Assembly: GCF_019654955.1 (NCBI RefSeq)
Contig: NZ_BPEV01000004.1
Location: 62,001-126,000 of the forward strand
Length of the DNA stretch: 64,000 nucleotides
Direction: 5' to 3'
Origin: Shewanella sp. KT0246
Lineage (GTDB): Bacteria; Pseudomonadota; Gammaproteobacteria; Enterobacterales; Shewanellaceae
Shown: piece after piece, positions 35,779-43,868 of the stretch
Layout of the letters: each line of letters opens with the position of its first letter
How positions within the stretch are numbered: the first letter of the stretch is position 1
Program-made: the position numbers and the translations under genes
The notes under the pieces: generated by a model
Told to the model about the DNA's origin: nothing
The model's database searches: none
What the model saw: the letters and a program-made list of their open reading frames with translations, nothing else

Positions 35779-37859
35779 TGATCCCGTTGCGAATTAAGCA
35801 CCATATTCCGGGTCGTATACGCTTCAAGCTCAATCGCGCAACCAAGCTTGAAGATACTGGCGAGTGGATCAAAAAAAGCGTCATGGTGATCCAAGGCGTC
35901 AGTGCTGTGCGGGTCAATGAAGCCGCTCACTCGATTGTGATTGATTACGATGACAACTTGCTTGAGCCTCACACTATCGAGGCTAGGCTAACCCAGATTG
36001 ATCTTAGCGAAGCTGAGCTTGAAGAGTCTGAACACCAATTTACTCGTGGTGACATTGCCATGAATGTCATTGGTACTTTATCAGCGGCTTTGCTGCCTAA
36101 TAAATGGGGGGCTTTGACCACTGCCACTCTGATAGCACCGACCCTTGCTGAAGGCATTTCAGAGCTGAAGCAAAAACGTGTATCAGTTGAAGTGCTTGAT
36201 GCTATCGCCGTAGGTTTATCAGCCTATCGCGGAGATTATCGCACTGCGATGATGACCCAAACGCTGATTAGTCTTGGCGAATTCATGGAGCAAGAAACCT
36301 GTCGTAAAAGTGACAAGTTGCTCGCTGATTTGATGATCCCACAAGAGTCTATCGTTTGGCAGATCATGCCTGATGGCACTCGCTTGCAGGTGAGCTCAAC
36401 TGAACTTGCGGTGAACGACATTATCGAATTAGTTCCAGGTGACCCTGTTCCGATTGATGGCGTTGTCATTGATGGCGCTGCGCTAATTAATCAGTCAGCG
36501 TTGACGGGTGAAAGTGTTCCTATTCGACGAGAACTCGATGCCGTTGTGTATTCAGGTTCTAGCGTGCATGAAGGCACGATTAAGGTCAGAGTTGATAAGG
36601 TCGGTAGTGAAGCGACTACAGCTAAAATTGCCCAACTGATTTACGACTCTCTGAGCGAAAAAAGCGAGATCCAGCAAGTCACCCAAGACATGGCGAATCG
36701 CCGCGTAAAAATTACCTTAGGGATCGGTGCTGCAGTATTTGCACTGACTCAAGATATTAATCGTGTCGCATCTGTCTTTTTGGTCGATTACTCCTGTGCG
36801 CTAAAACTCAGTACACCAGTGACGTTCAAGTCCATTATGTACCGCGCCGCTCAGCAAGGCATCTTACTCAAAGGCGGTAGCGCCATTGAAAAGCTAGCCG
36901 AAGTCGATGTGTGTGTATTCGATAAAACTGGCACCTTAACCCATGGCGATATGGAGGTCACCGACGTGGTGCCATTCAATTGCCAAGGTGAACACTGCGC
37001 TCGAGATTTATTGGCCATTGCCGCATCAGTTGAAGAACACAGTAACCACCCGCTTTCACAAGCGGTAGTGAATGCTGCCAAACATCATCAACTACCCCAT
37101 ATTGATCACGGTGAAGTCGAATATGTCATTGCTCATGGTCTTAAAAGTACAGTCAATGAACACTGCCTTGTTATGGGCAGCCGTCATTTCCTAGAGTCAC
37201 ATGAAAACGTCAACTTTGAGATCTATGAAGAAGAAATTCGTCAATATGAAGCCAAAGGGCGTCATTTAATTTTCATCTCTCATCAAGGCGAACTGATGGG
37301 AATGATTGGCCTTAGAGATCACTTACGTGAAGATGTTCATCAAACCCTTGAGGACTTAAGGCAACTTGGTATCAAGCATTTAATGATGATTTCTGGCGAC
37401 AGTGTTTATAAAGCCAATATGCTGGGCGATGATCTTAAATTAGATAAAGTGTTTGCCGAAGCGACACCTGAAACCAAGTCCACCATCATTGAGTCTTTAC
37501 AACAACAAGGCCATAAAGTGATGTTTGTGGGTGATGGCGTCAATGATGCTCCAGCCCTGACCAAAGCTAACGTTGGTGTAGCCATGTGCAAAGGCACAGA
37601 GCTTGCCAGACAAGCTGCCGATGTCGTGTTACTGCAAGATAGGTTATACGGTGTTGCTGAAACCTATCAGCTGTCTCAAATCGCAATGAAGATGATCAAC
37701 AGCAACATAAAAGTCGCTGAATACGTCAACAGTGGCATTATGCTCGCTGCTGCACTTGGCTGGCTTAATCCAACCATGAGTGCTTTATTGCATAACGGGA
37801 CAACGTTAGGGATTCTGGCTCGTTCGGTCGCCATCAAGAATGGCCCGCGGATCGGCTAG
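35778..37859 (+). CDS. fezB: P1B-type metal ATPase, ferrosome FezB-like
   Basis: 693 residues. The N-terminal HMA-like domain (HHIPGRIRFKL, residues 8-18) lacks CxxC. Few N-terminal membrane helices are present. Then come TGES (243-246), the transmembrane metal motif SCALKLSTP (339-347) in place of the usual CPC, DKTGT (phosphorylated Asp382), the HP motif in SNHPLSQA, and GDGVND (585-590). Length and topology resemble mycobacterial CtpC. SCA-type motifs and the HxPGRxR start fit the P1B-6 group that includes FezB, which loads iron into ferrosomes in Shewanella putrefaciens and others. It is the last gene of the overlapping operon and is followed by a terminator. The gene symbol rests on recall and context, not on a search. 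Confidence 0.8.
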   Translation: MIPLRIKHHIPGRIRFKLNRATKLEDTGEWIKKSVMVIQGVSAVRVNEAAHSIVIDYDDNLLEPHTIEARLTQIDLSEAELEESEHQFTRGDIAMNVIGTLSAALLPNKWGALTTATLIAPTLAEGISELKQKRVSVEVLDAIAVGLSAYRGDYRTAMMTQTLISLGEFMEQETCRKSDKLLADLMIPQESIVWQIMPDGTRLQVSSTELAVNDIIELVPGDPVPIDGVVIDGAALINQSALTGESVPIRRELDAVVYSGSSVHEGTIKVRVDKVGSEATTAKIAQLIYDSLSEKSEIQQVTQDMANRRVKITLGIGAAVFALTQDINRVASVFLVDYSCALKLSTPVTFKSIMYRAAQQGILLKGGSAIEKLAEVDVCVFDKTGTLTHGDMEVTDVVPFNCQGEHCARDLLAIAASVEEHSNHPLSQAVVNAAKHHQLPHIDHGEVEYVIAHGLKSTVNEHCLVMGSRHFLESHENVNFEIYEEEIRQYEAKGRHLIFISHQGELMGMIGLRDHLREDVHQTLEDLRQLGIKHLMMISGDSVYKANMLGDDLKLDKVFAEATPETKSTIIESLQQQGHKVMFVGDGVNDAPALTKANVGVAMCKGTELARQAADVVLLQDRLYGVAETYQLSQIAMKMINSNIKVAEYVNSGIMLAAALGWLNPTMSALLHNGTTLGILARSVAIKNGPRIG

Positions 37860-37900
37860 TTCTCGCCAATCCGCGATCTAAAACATCCTGTTTTAACCAC

Positions 37901-37929
37901 AAAAAAGCCCGGTGTAACTGGGCTTTTTT
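37901..37929 (+). terminator. Rho-independent terminator of the Fez-like operon
   Basis: AAAAAAGCCC and GGGCTTTTTT pair around a 9-nt loop, about 40 bp past the ATPase stop codon. Confidence 0.92.
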
Positions 37930-38146
37930 ATTGGCACCTATTGTCCAATACCACTTAGTTTTTAACTGATATAAGACTAATTCATCGACCGCCTGCCTTG
38001 TAAAAAACTGCAAAATTAAATTCTCCTTTCGGACTGACACTACGCTCCAAGCAGCTTCACCAACCTATTTCAAAACCATTCCTGAAATACTCTTCTAAAA
38101 ATAATTATTTTATTTTTTCATAGCCTTAGGAAAATAACCCCACCAA

Positions 38147-38187
38147 TTTGAACAATTGTTCAAAATAAAACTTGAACGACCGTTCAA
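38147..38187. promoter_or_regulatory. Two TetR-type operators upstream of the AhpD-like gene
   Basis: TTTGAACAATTGTTCAAA (38147-38164) is an 18-bp perfect palindrome, and TTGAACGACCGTTCAA (38172-38187) is a perfect 7-2-7 inverted repeat. The second closely matches a repeat before the TetR gene (42547-42560). The remainder of 37930-38303 is promoter DNA with no gene seen. Confidence 0.75.
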
Positions 38188-38303
38188 TTCATTCTATATT
38201 TTAACCAAGCCAAGCAAATGTACGCCAACAACATGGTGTATTACTGCTAATAATATTTGAATTAATTAAACACATTTGAATGATATAAATTCTGGAGAGC
38301 ACC

Positions 38304-38858
38304 ATGAGCAAGTTTACTATCCACAACCTAGCAACAGCACCTGAAGCAAGTAAAGATTTCTTAGCGCAATCTAAAAAAGCTAACGGCATGATCCCCAACC
38401 TACATGGTGTGCTGGCTGAGTCTCCTGCAACATTTGAGGCATATCAAGAGCTGCATAAACTATTTACTAACTCATCATTTAACGCCGAAGAGCTTACCGT
38501 AGTGTGGCAAACCATTAATGTTGAGCATGGCTGCACATATTGTGTCCCAGCACATACCGCTATTGCAGGAATGATGAAGGTTGATAGTGGATTAACCGAA
38601 GCACTAAGAAACCGCACTGCTATGCCAACTGAAAAGTTACAAGCACTGCACGACACCACATTACTCATGGTTCGTAAACGTGGTTTATTGTCCGATGCAG
38701 AAATGGACGCCTTCTTTGCGGCAGGTTATGGTCAACAACAGTTACTGGAAATTATTCTAGGTTTGTCGCAAAAAGTGATCAGCAACTACGTTAATCACAT
38801 TGCACATACTCCAGTAGATGCGCCATTTCAGCCATTTGCATGGCAAGATAACAAGTAA
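38304..38858 (+). CDS. Carboxymuconolactone decarboxylase family protein (AhpD-like)
   Basis: 184 residues of the CMD/AhpD fold. The redox motif is visible as HGCTYCVPAH (Cys-x-x-Cys plus His), the AhpD-type disulfide centre, so an alkylhydroperoxidase or thiol-redox role is likelier than a decarboxylase. A second conserved block is LLEIILGLSQKVISNYVNHI. GGAG precedes the ATG. A DsbA/FrnE-like gene follows 72 bp later on the same strand. The promoter carries two TetR operators, so the pair is probably induced by an electrophile or oxidant. Confidence 0.9.
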   Translation: MSKFTIHNLATAPEASKDFLAQSKKANGMIPNLHGVLAESPATFEAYQELHKLFTNSSFNAEELTVVWQTINVEHGCTYCVPAHTAIAGMMKVDSGLTEALRNRTAMPTEKLQALHDTTLLMVRKRGLLSDAEMDAFFAAGYGQQQLLEIILGLSQKVISNYVNHIAHTPVDAPFQPFAWQDNK

Positions 38859-38930
38859 AACATAGCACTAGCGAAAGCACTATCTGCTTTCGCTGGTTTG
38901 CGTTTCATCACCACAAAAACAAGGCTAAGC

Positions 38931-39584
38931 ATGTCAGATAAAATTAAACTCGATATCGTGTCAGATGTTGTTTGTCCATGGTGCATTGTTGGTTATCAAA
39001 GCTTACAACAAGCGATTCGCGAGCTGGATATTGCAGATAAAGTCGATATTGAGTGGCAACCGTTTGAACTTAACCCAAACATGCCACCAGAAGGTGAAGA
39101 GTTACGTGCTCACGTGGCACGCAAATATGGTTCGAGCCGCGAAGAGAGTGACCAAGCCCGCGCCAATATTACCGCTCGTGGCGCCGAGTTAGGTTTTGAA
39201 TTTAACTTTGGCGATAACATGCACATAGTGAATACCTTCGATGCGCACATATTGTTAGATTATGCCAAACAATTCGATAAGCAAACCCAGCTCAAGCTAA
39301 GATTATTTTCTGCCTACTTCACTGAACATAAAGATATCTCAGACAGAGCAGTGTTGGCTAAAGAGTTAGCCGCTGTCGGTTTACAAGTTGATGAAGCAAT
39401 GGCGCTACTGGATAACCCTGAGGTGCGAACGCGCATCAACATGGAAAAAGGCCGATGGACAGCGGCGGGTAGTTCATCTGTTCCCACTGTGGTATTTAAC
39501 CGCACCAGCGCGCTAAACGGTGCGCACCCTGTTGACTCTTATAAGCAAGTGCTGGCTCAGTTACTTGAAGAGTCCGCTAACTAA
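38931..39584 (+). CDS. DsbA family oxidoreductase (FrnE-like)
   Basis: 218 residues from the ATG at 38931 (an upstream in-frame start at 38898 is unlikely). Thioredoxin fold with inserted helical domain. The active site is CPWC (SDVVCPWCIVGYQSL), and the cis-Pro region is SSVPTVVFNRTSALNGAHPV. No signal peptide, so it is cytoplasmic, like FrnE of Deinococcus and Shewanella homologues, which act as disulfide isomerases in oxidative stress. It follows the AhpD-like gene and probably shares its TetR-controlled promoter. Confidence 0.9.
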   Translation: MSDKIKLDIVSDVVCPWCIVGYQSLQQAIRELDIADKVDIEWQPFELNPNMPPEGEELRAHVARKYGSSREESDQARANITARGAELGFEFNFGDNMHIVNTFDAHILLDYAKQFDKQTQLKLRLFSAYFTEHKDISDRAVLAKELAAVGLQVDEAMALLDNPEVRTRINMEKGRWTAAGSSSVPTVVFNRTSALNGAHPVDSYKQVLAQLLEESAN

Positions 39585-39758
39585 CTTGTCATCGTTACTC
39601 TACATGACGTCTGTGTTCGGCAAATCTATTGAGCGACAAAAAGTTATATAGATTTGCCTTCACGGTTTATATTCAAATCCTTGTCTCAACGCTCGCGCTG
39701 ACTGGCAATACCTCGAATCTGAAATCTTGAACTATAATTAATTCATTGAAAAAGCATA

Positions 39759-40751
39759 ATGGGTTTATCAATGAATAAAAAAAAACCAATATTTGATCCC
39801 AAAACATTCCTTCTTGATAATCCTAATGAGCTCATATCATTAGATAAGTGGCAGAAAACGGTCAACTTACTTGCTAAGGTATTTCATGCTCCTGCCGGTT
39901 TTTTAGTTCAGTTTACCCCTGATGATGGCTTTCAAGTCACTATCTCAAGTCAGCAAGACAGTAATCCCTATGCAGCAGGCATTGTCATAGAACCCGAAGC
40001 CAATATTTTCTGTCGCCGTATCGTTGAAACTGGCAATCCGCTATATGTGCCCAATGCCCCGATAGACCCTTGTTGGGATACCAACCCAGAAGTCCACAAC
40101 GATGGCTTTACGTCTTATTTGGGCGTCCCCGTTTTTTGGCCTGACGGGCACCCTTTCGGAACATTCTGTGTCATGGATTATAAGCAAACAGAATATGAGG
40201 ACAGTTACTTAGAGCTTATTGAACAATTAAAAGACATTCTTGAATCTGATCTCGCCTTAATCGATTTATACGGCCAAATGCAGCAACTGGCGATTACAGA
40301 TCCTTTATCAGGCATTAATAATCGCCGTGGCTTTGAAACCCTGAGTCAGCAACGTATTGCGCTAGCCAAACGTAACCAAGCTAAGCTGGGACTTTGCTAC
40401 TTAGATGTCGATAACTTTAAGCTTATTAATGACCAATATGGCCATAAAACGGGTGACGATATGATTAAGCACATTGGCACAGTATTACAGAATACCGTGC
40501 GTCAAAGTGATGTGATTGGCCGTATTGGCGGGGATGAATTTGTCGCACTAGTTATGTTAGAGCGTGAATCCGATCTCGTTGCCTTCAAGCAACGTTTAGA
40601 AGTTGGTTTTTGCTGCGCGAAACGCGCGAAACATTTACCTGAGTATTCAGTCTCTATTGGTAGTATCGAAGTCGATTTACATGCCAGTTTTACTGATTTA
40701 CTCGATAAAGCCGATCAAGAAATGCTTAAAAATAAAAAGCGAGTTGCTTAA
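39759..40751 (+). CDS. GAF-GGDEF diguanylate cyclase
   Basis: 330 residues. A GAF-like sensor spans about residues 20-165 (FLVQFTPDDGFQVTISS, YLGVPVFWPDGHPFGTFCVM). A GGDEF domain follows to the end: DPLSGINNRRGFE, LCYLDVDNFKLIND and the active-site motif GGDEF. An RxxD inhibitory site lies five residues before it (RQSD-VIGRI-GGDEF), so product inhibition by c-di-GMP is expected. No membrane helix, so cytoplasmic. Starts at 39759 or 39771 (MNKKKPIFDP) are both possible. The signal is unknown; the family often senses with heme, chromophore or small molecules. Confidence 0.93.
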   Translation: MGLSMNKKKPIFDPKTFLLDNPNELISLDKWQKTVNLLAKVFHAPAGFLVQFTPDDGFQVTISSQQDSNPYAAGIVIEPEANIFCRRIVETGNPLYVPNAPIDPCWDTNPEVHNDGFTSYLGVPVFWPDGHPFGTFCVMDYKQTEYEDSYLELIEQLKDILESDLALIDLYGQMQQLAITDPLSGINNRRGFETLSQQRIALAKRNQAKLGLCYLDVDNFKLINDQYGHKTGDDMIKHIGTVLQNTVRQSDVIGRIGGDEFVALVMLERESDLVAFKQRLEVGFCCAKRAKHLPEYSVSIGSIEVDLHASFTDLLDKADQEMLKNKKRVA

Positions 40752-40770
40752 TTCTACTAAGGCTTCAATT

Positions 40771-40956
40771 ACTATCAGTTATTTTATTTACTATCAGTTA
40801 TTTTATTTACTACCAGTTATTTTATTTACTACCAGTTACTTATTACCAGTTACTTATTACCAGTTACTTATTACTAGTTACTTATTACTAGTTACTTATT
40901 ACTAGTTACTTATTACTAGTTACTTACTATCAGTGACTTATTATCAGTGATTATCG
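40771..40956. repeat. Minisatellite switching from a 19-bp to a 14-bp period
   Basis: A core A(C/T)CAGTTA recurs at 40774, 40793, 40812 and 40831 (period 19), then at 40845, 40859, 40873, 40887, 40901, 40915, 40929 and 40943 (period 14). The shorter unit equals the longer one minus 5 bp. The array fills the 262-bp gap between the convergent GGDEF and HAD genes. No coding or spacer structure. Confidence 0.9.
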
Positions 40957-41013
40957 TATATTACTCGTTAATAACAACCTAGTTATCAGCTCGCTTACGA
41001 GTTAGCTTTGCAC

Positions 41014-41724
41014 CTATTTAACACACTCGTTAACTGCAGAATCAAGCAGCTGTAAATCAGCAACAATCACGTTAGGCTGCATTTCCCACGGGTCAAATAC
41101 AGCGCCTTCAGTTCGCTTAATCCATGCCGCTTTAAGCCCCGTCGCTATTGCACCAATCACATCAAACGGATTACTTGATATCAGCCAAGTATCACTTGCC
41201 TTCGACTCAGTTGCCTGTAAAAAGTGTTGGTAAATATCTGGGTTAGGCTTAAACGTTTTTATCTCGTCAGCACTGACGACCCCTTCAAACAATGCATCTA
41301 TTCCCGCAGCATGCAGTAATGTTTCAACGGCACGCTTAGTGCCATTTGAAAAAGCAAACATACGATAACCCTGGGCTTTCAATGCTATCAAGGCAGGCTT
41401 AACATCTTCAAAGCTGGGTAAGGTTTTATAACACTCCATCAGCGCATTTTTTTGTTCAGTAGATAAGGAAATTTGATAATAATCGCAGGTATATTCAAGT
41501 GCTTGGCGGGTACAGTCACTAAAAGGAACATAGTTTTTCATCAACCCGCGACGAAAGGAATACTCTAATTGCTTTTCACGCCAACGAGTGGAAAAGGCTT
41601 TAGCCTTGTCGCCTATCATTGTCTCGAGCAGGATTAACACGCCATGAGTATTAATTAAGGTGCCATACACATCAAAAGCCAAGGTGATGTCTGGCCGTTT
41701 TAGATTTTCTTTCACCTTCCTCAC
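41014..41724 (-). CDS. HAD superfamily hydrolase, haloacid dehalogenase type II
   Basis: 236 residues. HAD motif I is FDVYGTLINT (nucleophile Asp), motif II MFAFSNGTKR and motif III a Lys in TFKPNPDIYQHFL, with the terminal acidic motif in WLISSNPFDVIGA. The spacing and cap fit (S)-2-haloacid dehalogenases; many such proteins act on other small phospho- or halo-acids, so the substrate is open. It lies 91 bp downstream of the TetR gene on the same strand and may share its transcript. Confidence 0.85.
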   Translation of the reverse strand: MRKVKENLKRPDITLAFDVYGTLINTHGVLILLETMIGDKAKAFSTRWREKQLEYSFRRGLMKNYVPFSDCTRQALEYTCDYYQISLSTEQKNALMECYKTLPSFEDVKPALIALKAQGYRMFAFSNGTKRAVETLLHAAGIDALFEGVVSADEIKTFKPNPDIYQHFLQATESKASDTWLISSNPFDVIGAIATGLKAAWIKRTEGAVFDPWEMQPNVIVADLQLLDSAVNECVK

Positions 41725-41815
41725 TCCTTACCCTTTAATGACATGTATTCAGTAAATAGCTGAGCTTTTCATAACAGCACCTTCAATAACATCGCTTCAA
41801 CGATGAAAAGTCCTA

Positions 41816-42412
41816 TTAACTCTGCATGGCTAAAGGCGGATTACTGAAAATTGCGTCGATAAAATCCTGAATCGTATTATCGTCGCTGTTGGCATGGGCA
41901 TACGTACGAATACCAATAATCTGTATTTGTAAAAAACGTGCCAGTGCTTGAGGTGTCTGCTGAGTGTCTACTTCACCTTGCACTTGTGCTTGCGCCAATA
42001 ACTCGGCAAATGCTGTCTCAACCATCACTAATGACCGCTTTGCTTGTTCAAGTAAATCTGCATTTTCGTCAGTCAATTCCGCCACCGTTTTAACAAGCAT
42101 ACACATGCCACTCGGGGCACAATTACGATTAGCCAGCACAGCAGTTTCAACAAATTGTTTAAGCGCTGCAATAGGAGAATCATTATCGGCGATACACTGG
42201 TTTAACTGAACAATACCTGATGTTGCATAGTGCTGTAGTGCTTCTTTAAATAGCCCTTCTTTGCTACCAAAGCTTGCATAGATACTGCCAGGACGCATAT
42301 CAATCACTTCTTGAAGGTTACGCATCGATGTAGCGTGAAAGCCTTTTTGCCAATATAAATTGGCCGCTTTTTGAATGGTCTCTTCACGGTTAAATTTGGC
42401 AGGTTTACTCAT
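41816..42412 (-). CDS. TetR/AcrR family transcriptional regulator
   Basis: 198 residues. The N-terminal helix-turn-helix is typical (ETIQKAANLYWQKGFHATSM, RPGSIYASFGSKEGLFKEAL), followed by a C-terminal ligand and dimer domain. An isolated Cys pair in NCAPSGMCML could sense electrophiles, as in NemR-like regulators. The repeat TGAACGACTGTTCA lies upstream (42547-42560) and recurs before the AhpD-like gene, so autoregulation and control of that operon are predicted from sequence alone. Confidence 0.93.
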   Translation of the reverse strand: MSKPAKFNREETIQKAANLYWQKGFHATSMRNLQEVIDMRPGSIYASFGSKEGLFKEALQHYATSGIVQLNQCIADNDSPIAALKQFVETAVLANRNCAPSGMCMLVKTVAELTDENADLLEQAKRSLVMVETAFAELLAQAQVQGEVDTQQTPQALARFLQIQIIGIRTYAHANSDDNTIQDFIDAIFSNPPLAMQS

Positions 42413-42546
42413 AATACTTTTCTCAGCGCAATTAATGGGTGGCAGTTAGTTAAAGGCCGACAAAGACAAAACAACACCTTAAGCACAATACGTCCTTACA
42501 ATGGGATGATTACATGGCGCATAAAGCACCTAATTCAATTTTACAA

Positions 42547-42560
42547 TGAACGACTGTTCA
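42547..42560. promoter_or_regulatory. TetR-type operator before its own gene
   Basis: TGAACGACTGTTCA is a near-perfect inverted repeat, one base different from TGAACGACCGTTCA at 38173-38186. It sits 135 bp upstream of the TetR start. The remaining gap 42413-42723 shows nothing else. Confidence 0.7.
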
Positions 42561-42723
42561 AGTCTAGATTGAGGCGGTGCCCTTCACACGACTCAATGGC
42601 TTTAACCATAATGAGACGCTTGGTTTCTCTTTAACAATAGTCAAGATTAAGTGAGTTGGCAGTAGAGCACTAAGTGATAGTAAATAATCACTTAGTGTTT
42701 GAAATCAGACTGAATAAGAAGGG

Positions 42724-43443
42724 TTAACTATGACTTTCTCTGAAATCTGATTCAATCTTTTGCAAAATATCTAAAAAGTCTTTTAAGTGAAAATGCATTA
42801 GCTTCTCAGCAGTATCACCATCTTTATTGATCACAGCTTGAACCAAATCATCATGCATACCTGCTGGATGAATCTTGTCTGTATCAGGTTGAAATTTATG
42901 TGCAATCCTCCCAACCAACTGAATCAAAGATTTATCAATTGCAGTCAAAAAACGATTGCCACACATGTCAGCCAGTATGTAGTGAACTTGGCTTCTTAAC
43001 AGCACCGTTTCAGGATATTGTAATGAGTCACTTTCGTGTGCACAGGCATCTAACAACAAGGCTTTATGCTCTTCAGTACAATGCTCAGCTGCCAAACGGG
43101 CCACCATTGGCTCAATTTCAAGCCTCGCTTCGCAAATTTCCCTAAACGACATTTGGTTAAGAAAAAACAAATCTTTCGTCGCCGAGGTTAAGCGCTCAAA
43201 GGTCATTTGTTTAACAAATGCGCCACCTGTTGCCCCTTGTTTAATTTCAATCAAACCATTGGCTTCTAACGCTTTAAATGATTCCCTAATGACCGTTCTG
43301 CTAACACTAAAGGTTTCAATCAGCTCTCGCTCTGAAGGTAGCTTGTCACCAGCACAATACTGACCATCAAAAATGGCAGATTTTAATTGATTGAAAACCT
43401 CATCAGAGGCCTTTACTTGCTTGATTGGTTTAAAGTTACTCAA
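42724..43443 (-). CDS. GntR family regulator, FadR/FCD type
   Basis: 239 residues. The N-terminal winged helix is GntR-like (DKLPSERELIETFSVSRTVI, RESFKALEANGLIEIKQG) and the C-terminal all-helical FCD domain starts about residue 95 (RLEIEPMVARLAAEH), with metal-binding His/Asp positions suited to organic-acid ligands. It is divergent from the flavoprotein/cytochrome operon across 425 bp, so it most likely controls that operon in response to its carboxylic substrate or a derivative. Confidence 0.92.
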   Translation of the reverse strand: MSNFKPIKQVKASDEVFNQLKSAIFDGQYCAGDKLPSERELIETFSVSRTVIRESFKALEANGLIEIKQGATGGAFVKQMTFERLTSATKDLFFLNQMSFREICEARLEIEPMVARLAAEHCTEEHKALLLDACAHESDSLQYPETVLLRSQVHYILADMCGNRFLTAIDKSLIQLVGRIAHKFQPDTDKIHPAGMHDDLVQAVINKDGDTAEKLMHFHLKDFLDILQKIESDFRESHS

Positions 43444-43698
43444 GACAAACCCTTAAAATATTTTAATGATTAATAGTATCACACCCATTGTTATTGAGCA
43501 GTGTTCTCAACCGCTTATCCCACTATCAATATTGTTACTAAGTGAGTACTTCCTACCCAGTTGTGTTTATAAAAACAACACCCTAACTCCAGTTAATGTT
43601 AATCAAATTTTATTTTAGTGAACTCACACTGAAAAAAACTGAATCTGTGACCCTTTTTACAACTTTAACTCAACATTATGTACTTACAAAATTAAATA

Positions 43699-43731
43699 TC
43701 ATACATTTCACCAATCAAACGTCATACATTT
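43699..43731. promoter_or_regulatory. Direct repeat in the GntR / flavoprotein intergenic region
   Basis: TCATACATTT occurs at 43699-43708 and 43722-43731, 23 bp apart. It is the clearest repeat in the 43444-43868 gap and a candidate binding site; the second copy ends in a TTGACA-like -35 sequence (43730-43735). Confidence 0.4.
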
Positions 43732-43868
43732 GACAATTGGTAAAGCGGAAAGAAGTTTGGCCAATATCAAGCTACCGCAAACCCTAATTCACTAAGCAGG
43801 TAGAAGTTCAAGTGCGCTGTTAGCGGTGTGGTCATCACCCTAAGCCGCTAGGGCAAAGGAGTAGGAAA

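Noticed and set aside
40771-40956. CRISPR or coding tandem repeat
   Set aside because: The 14-19 bp units are contiguous, without spacers, and the frames through them continue no known protein.
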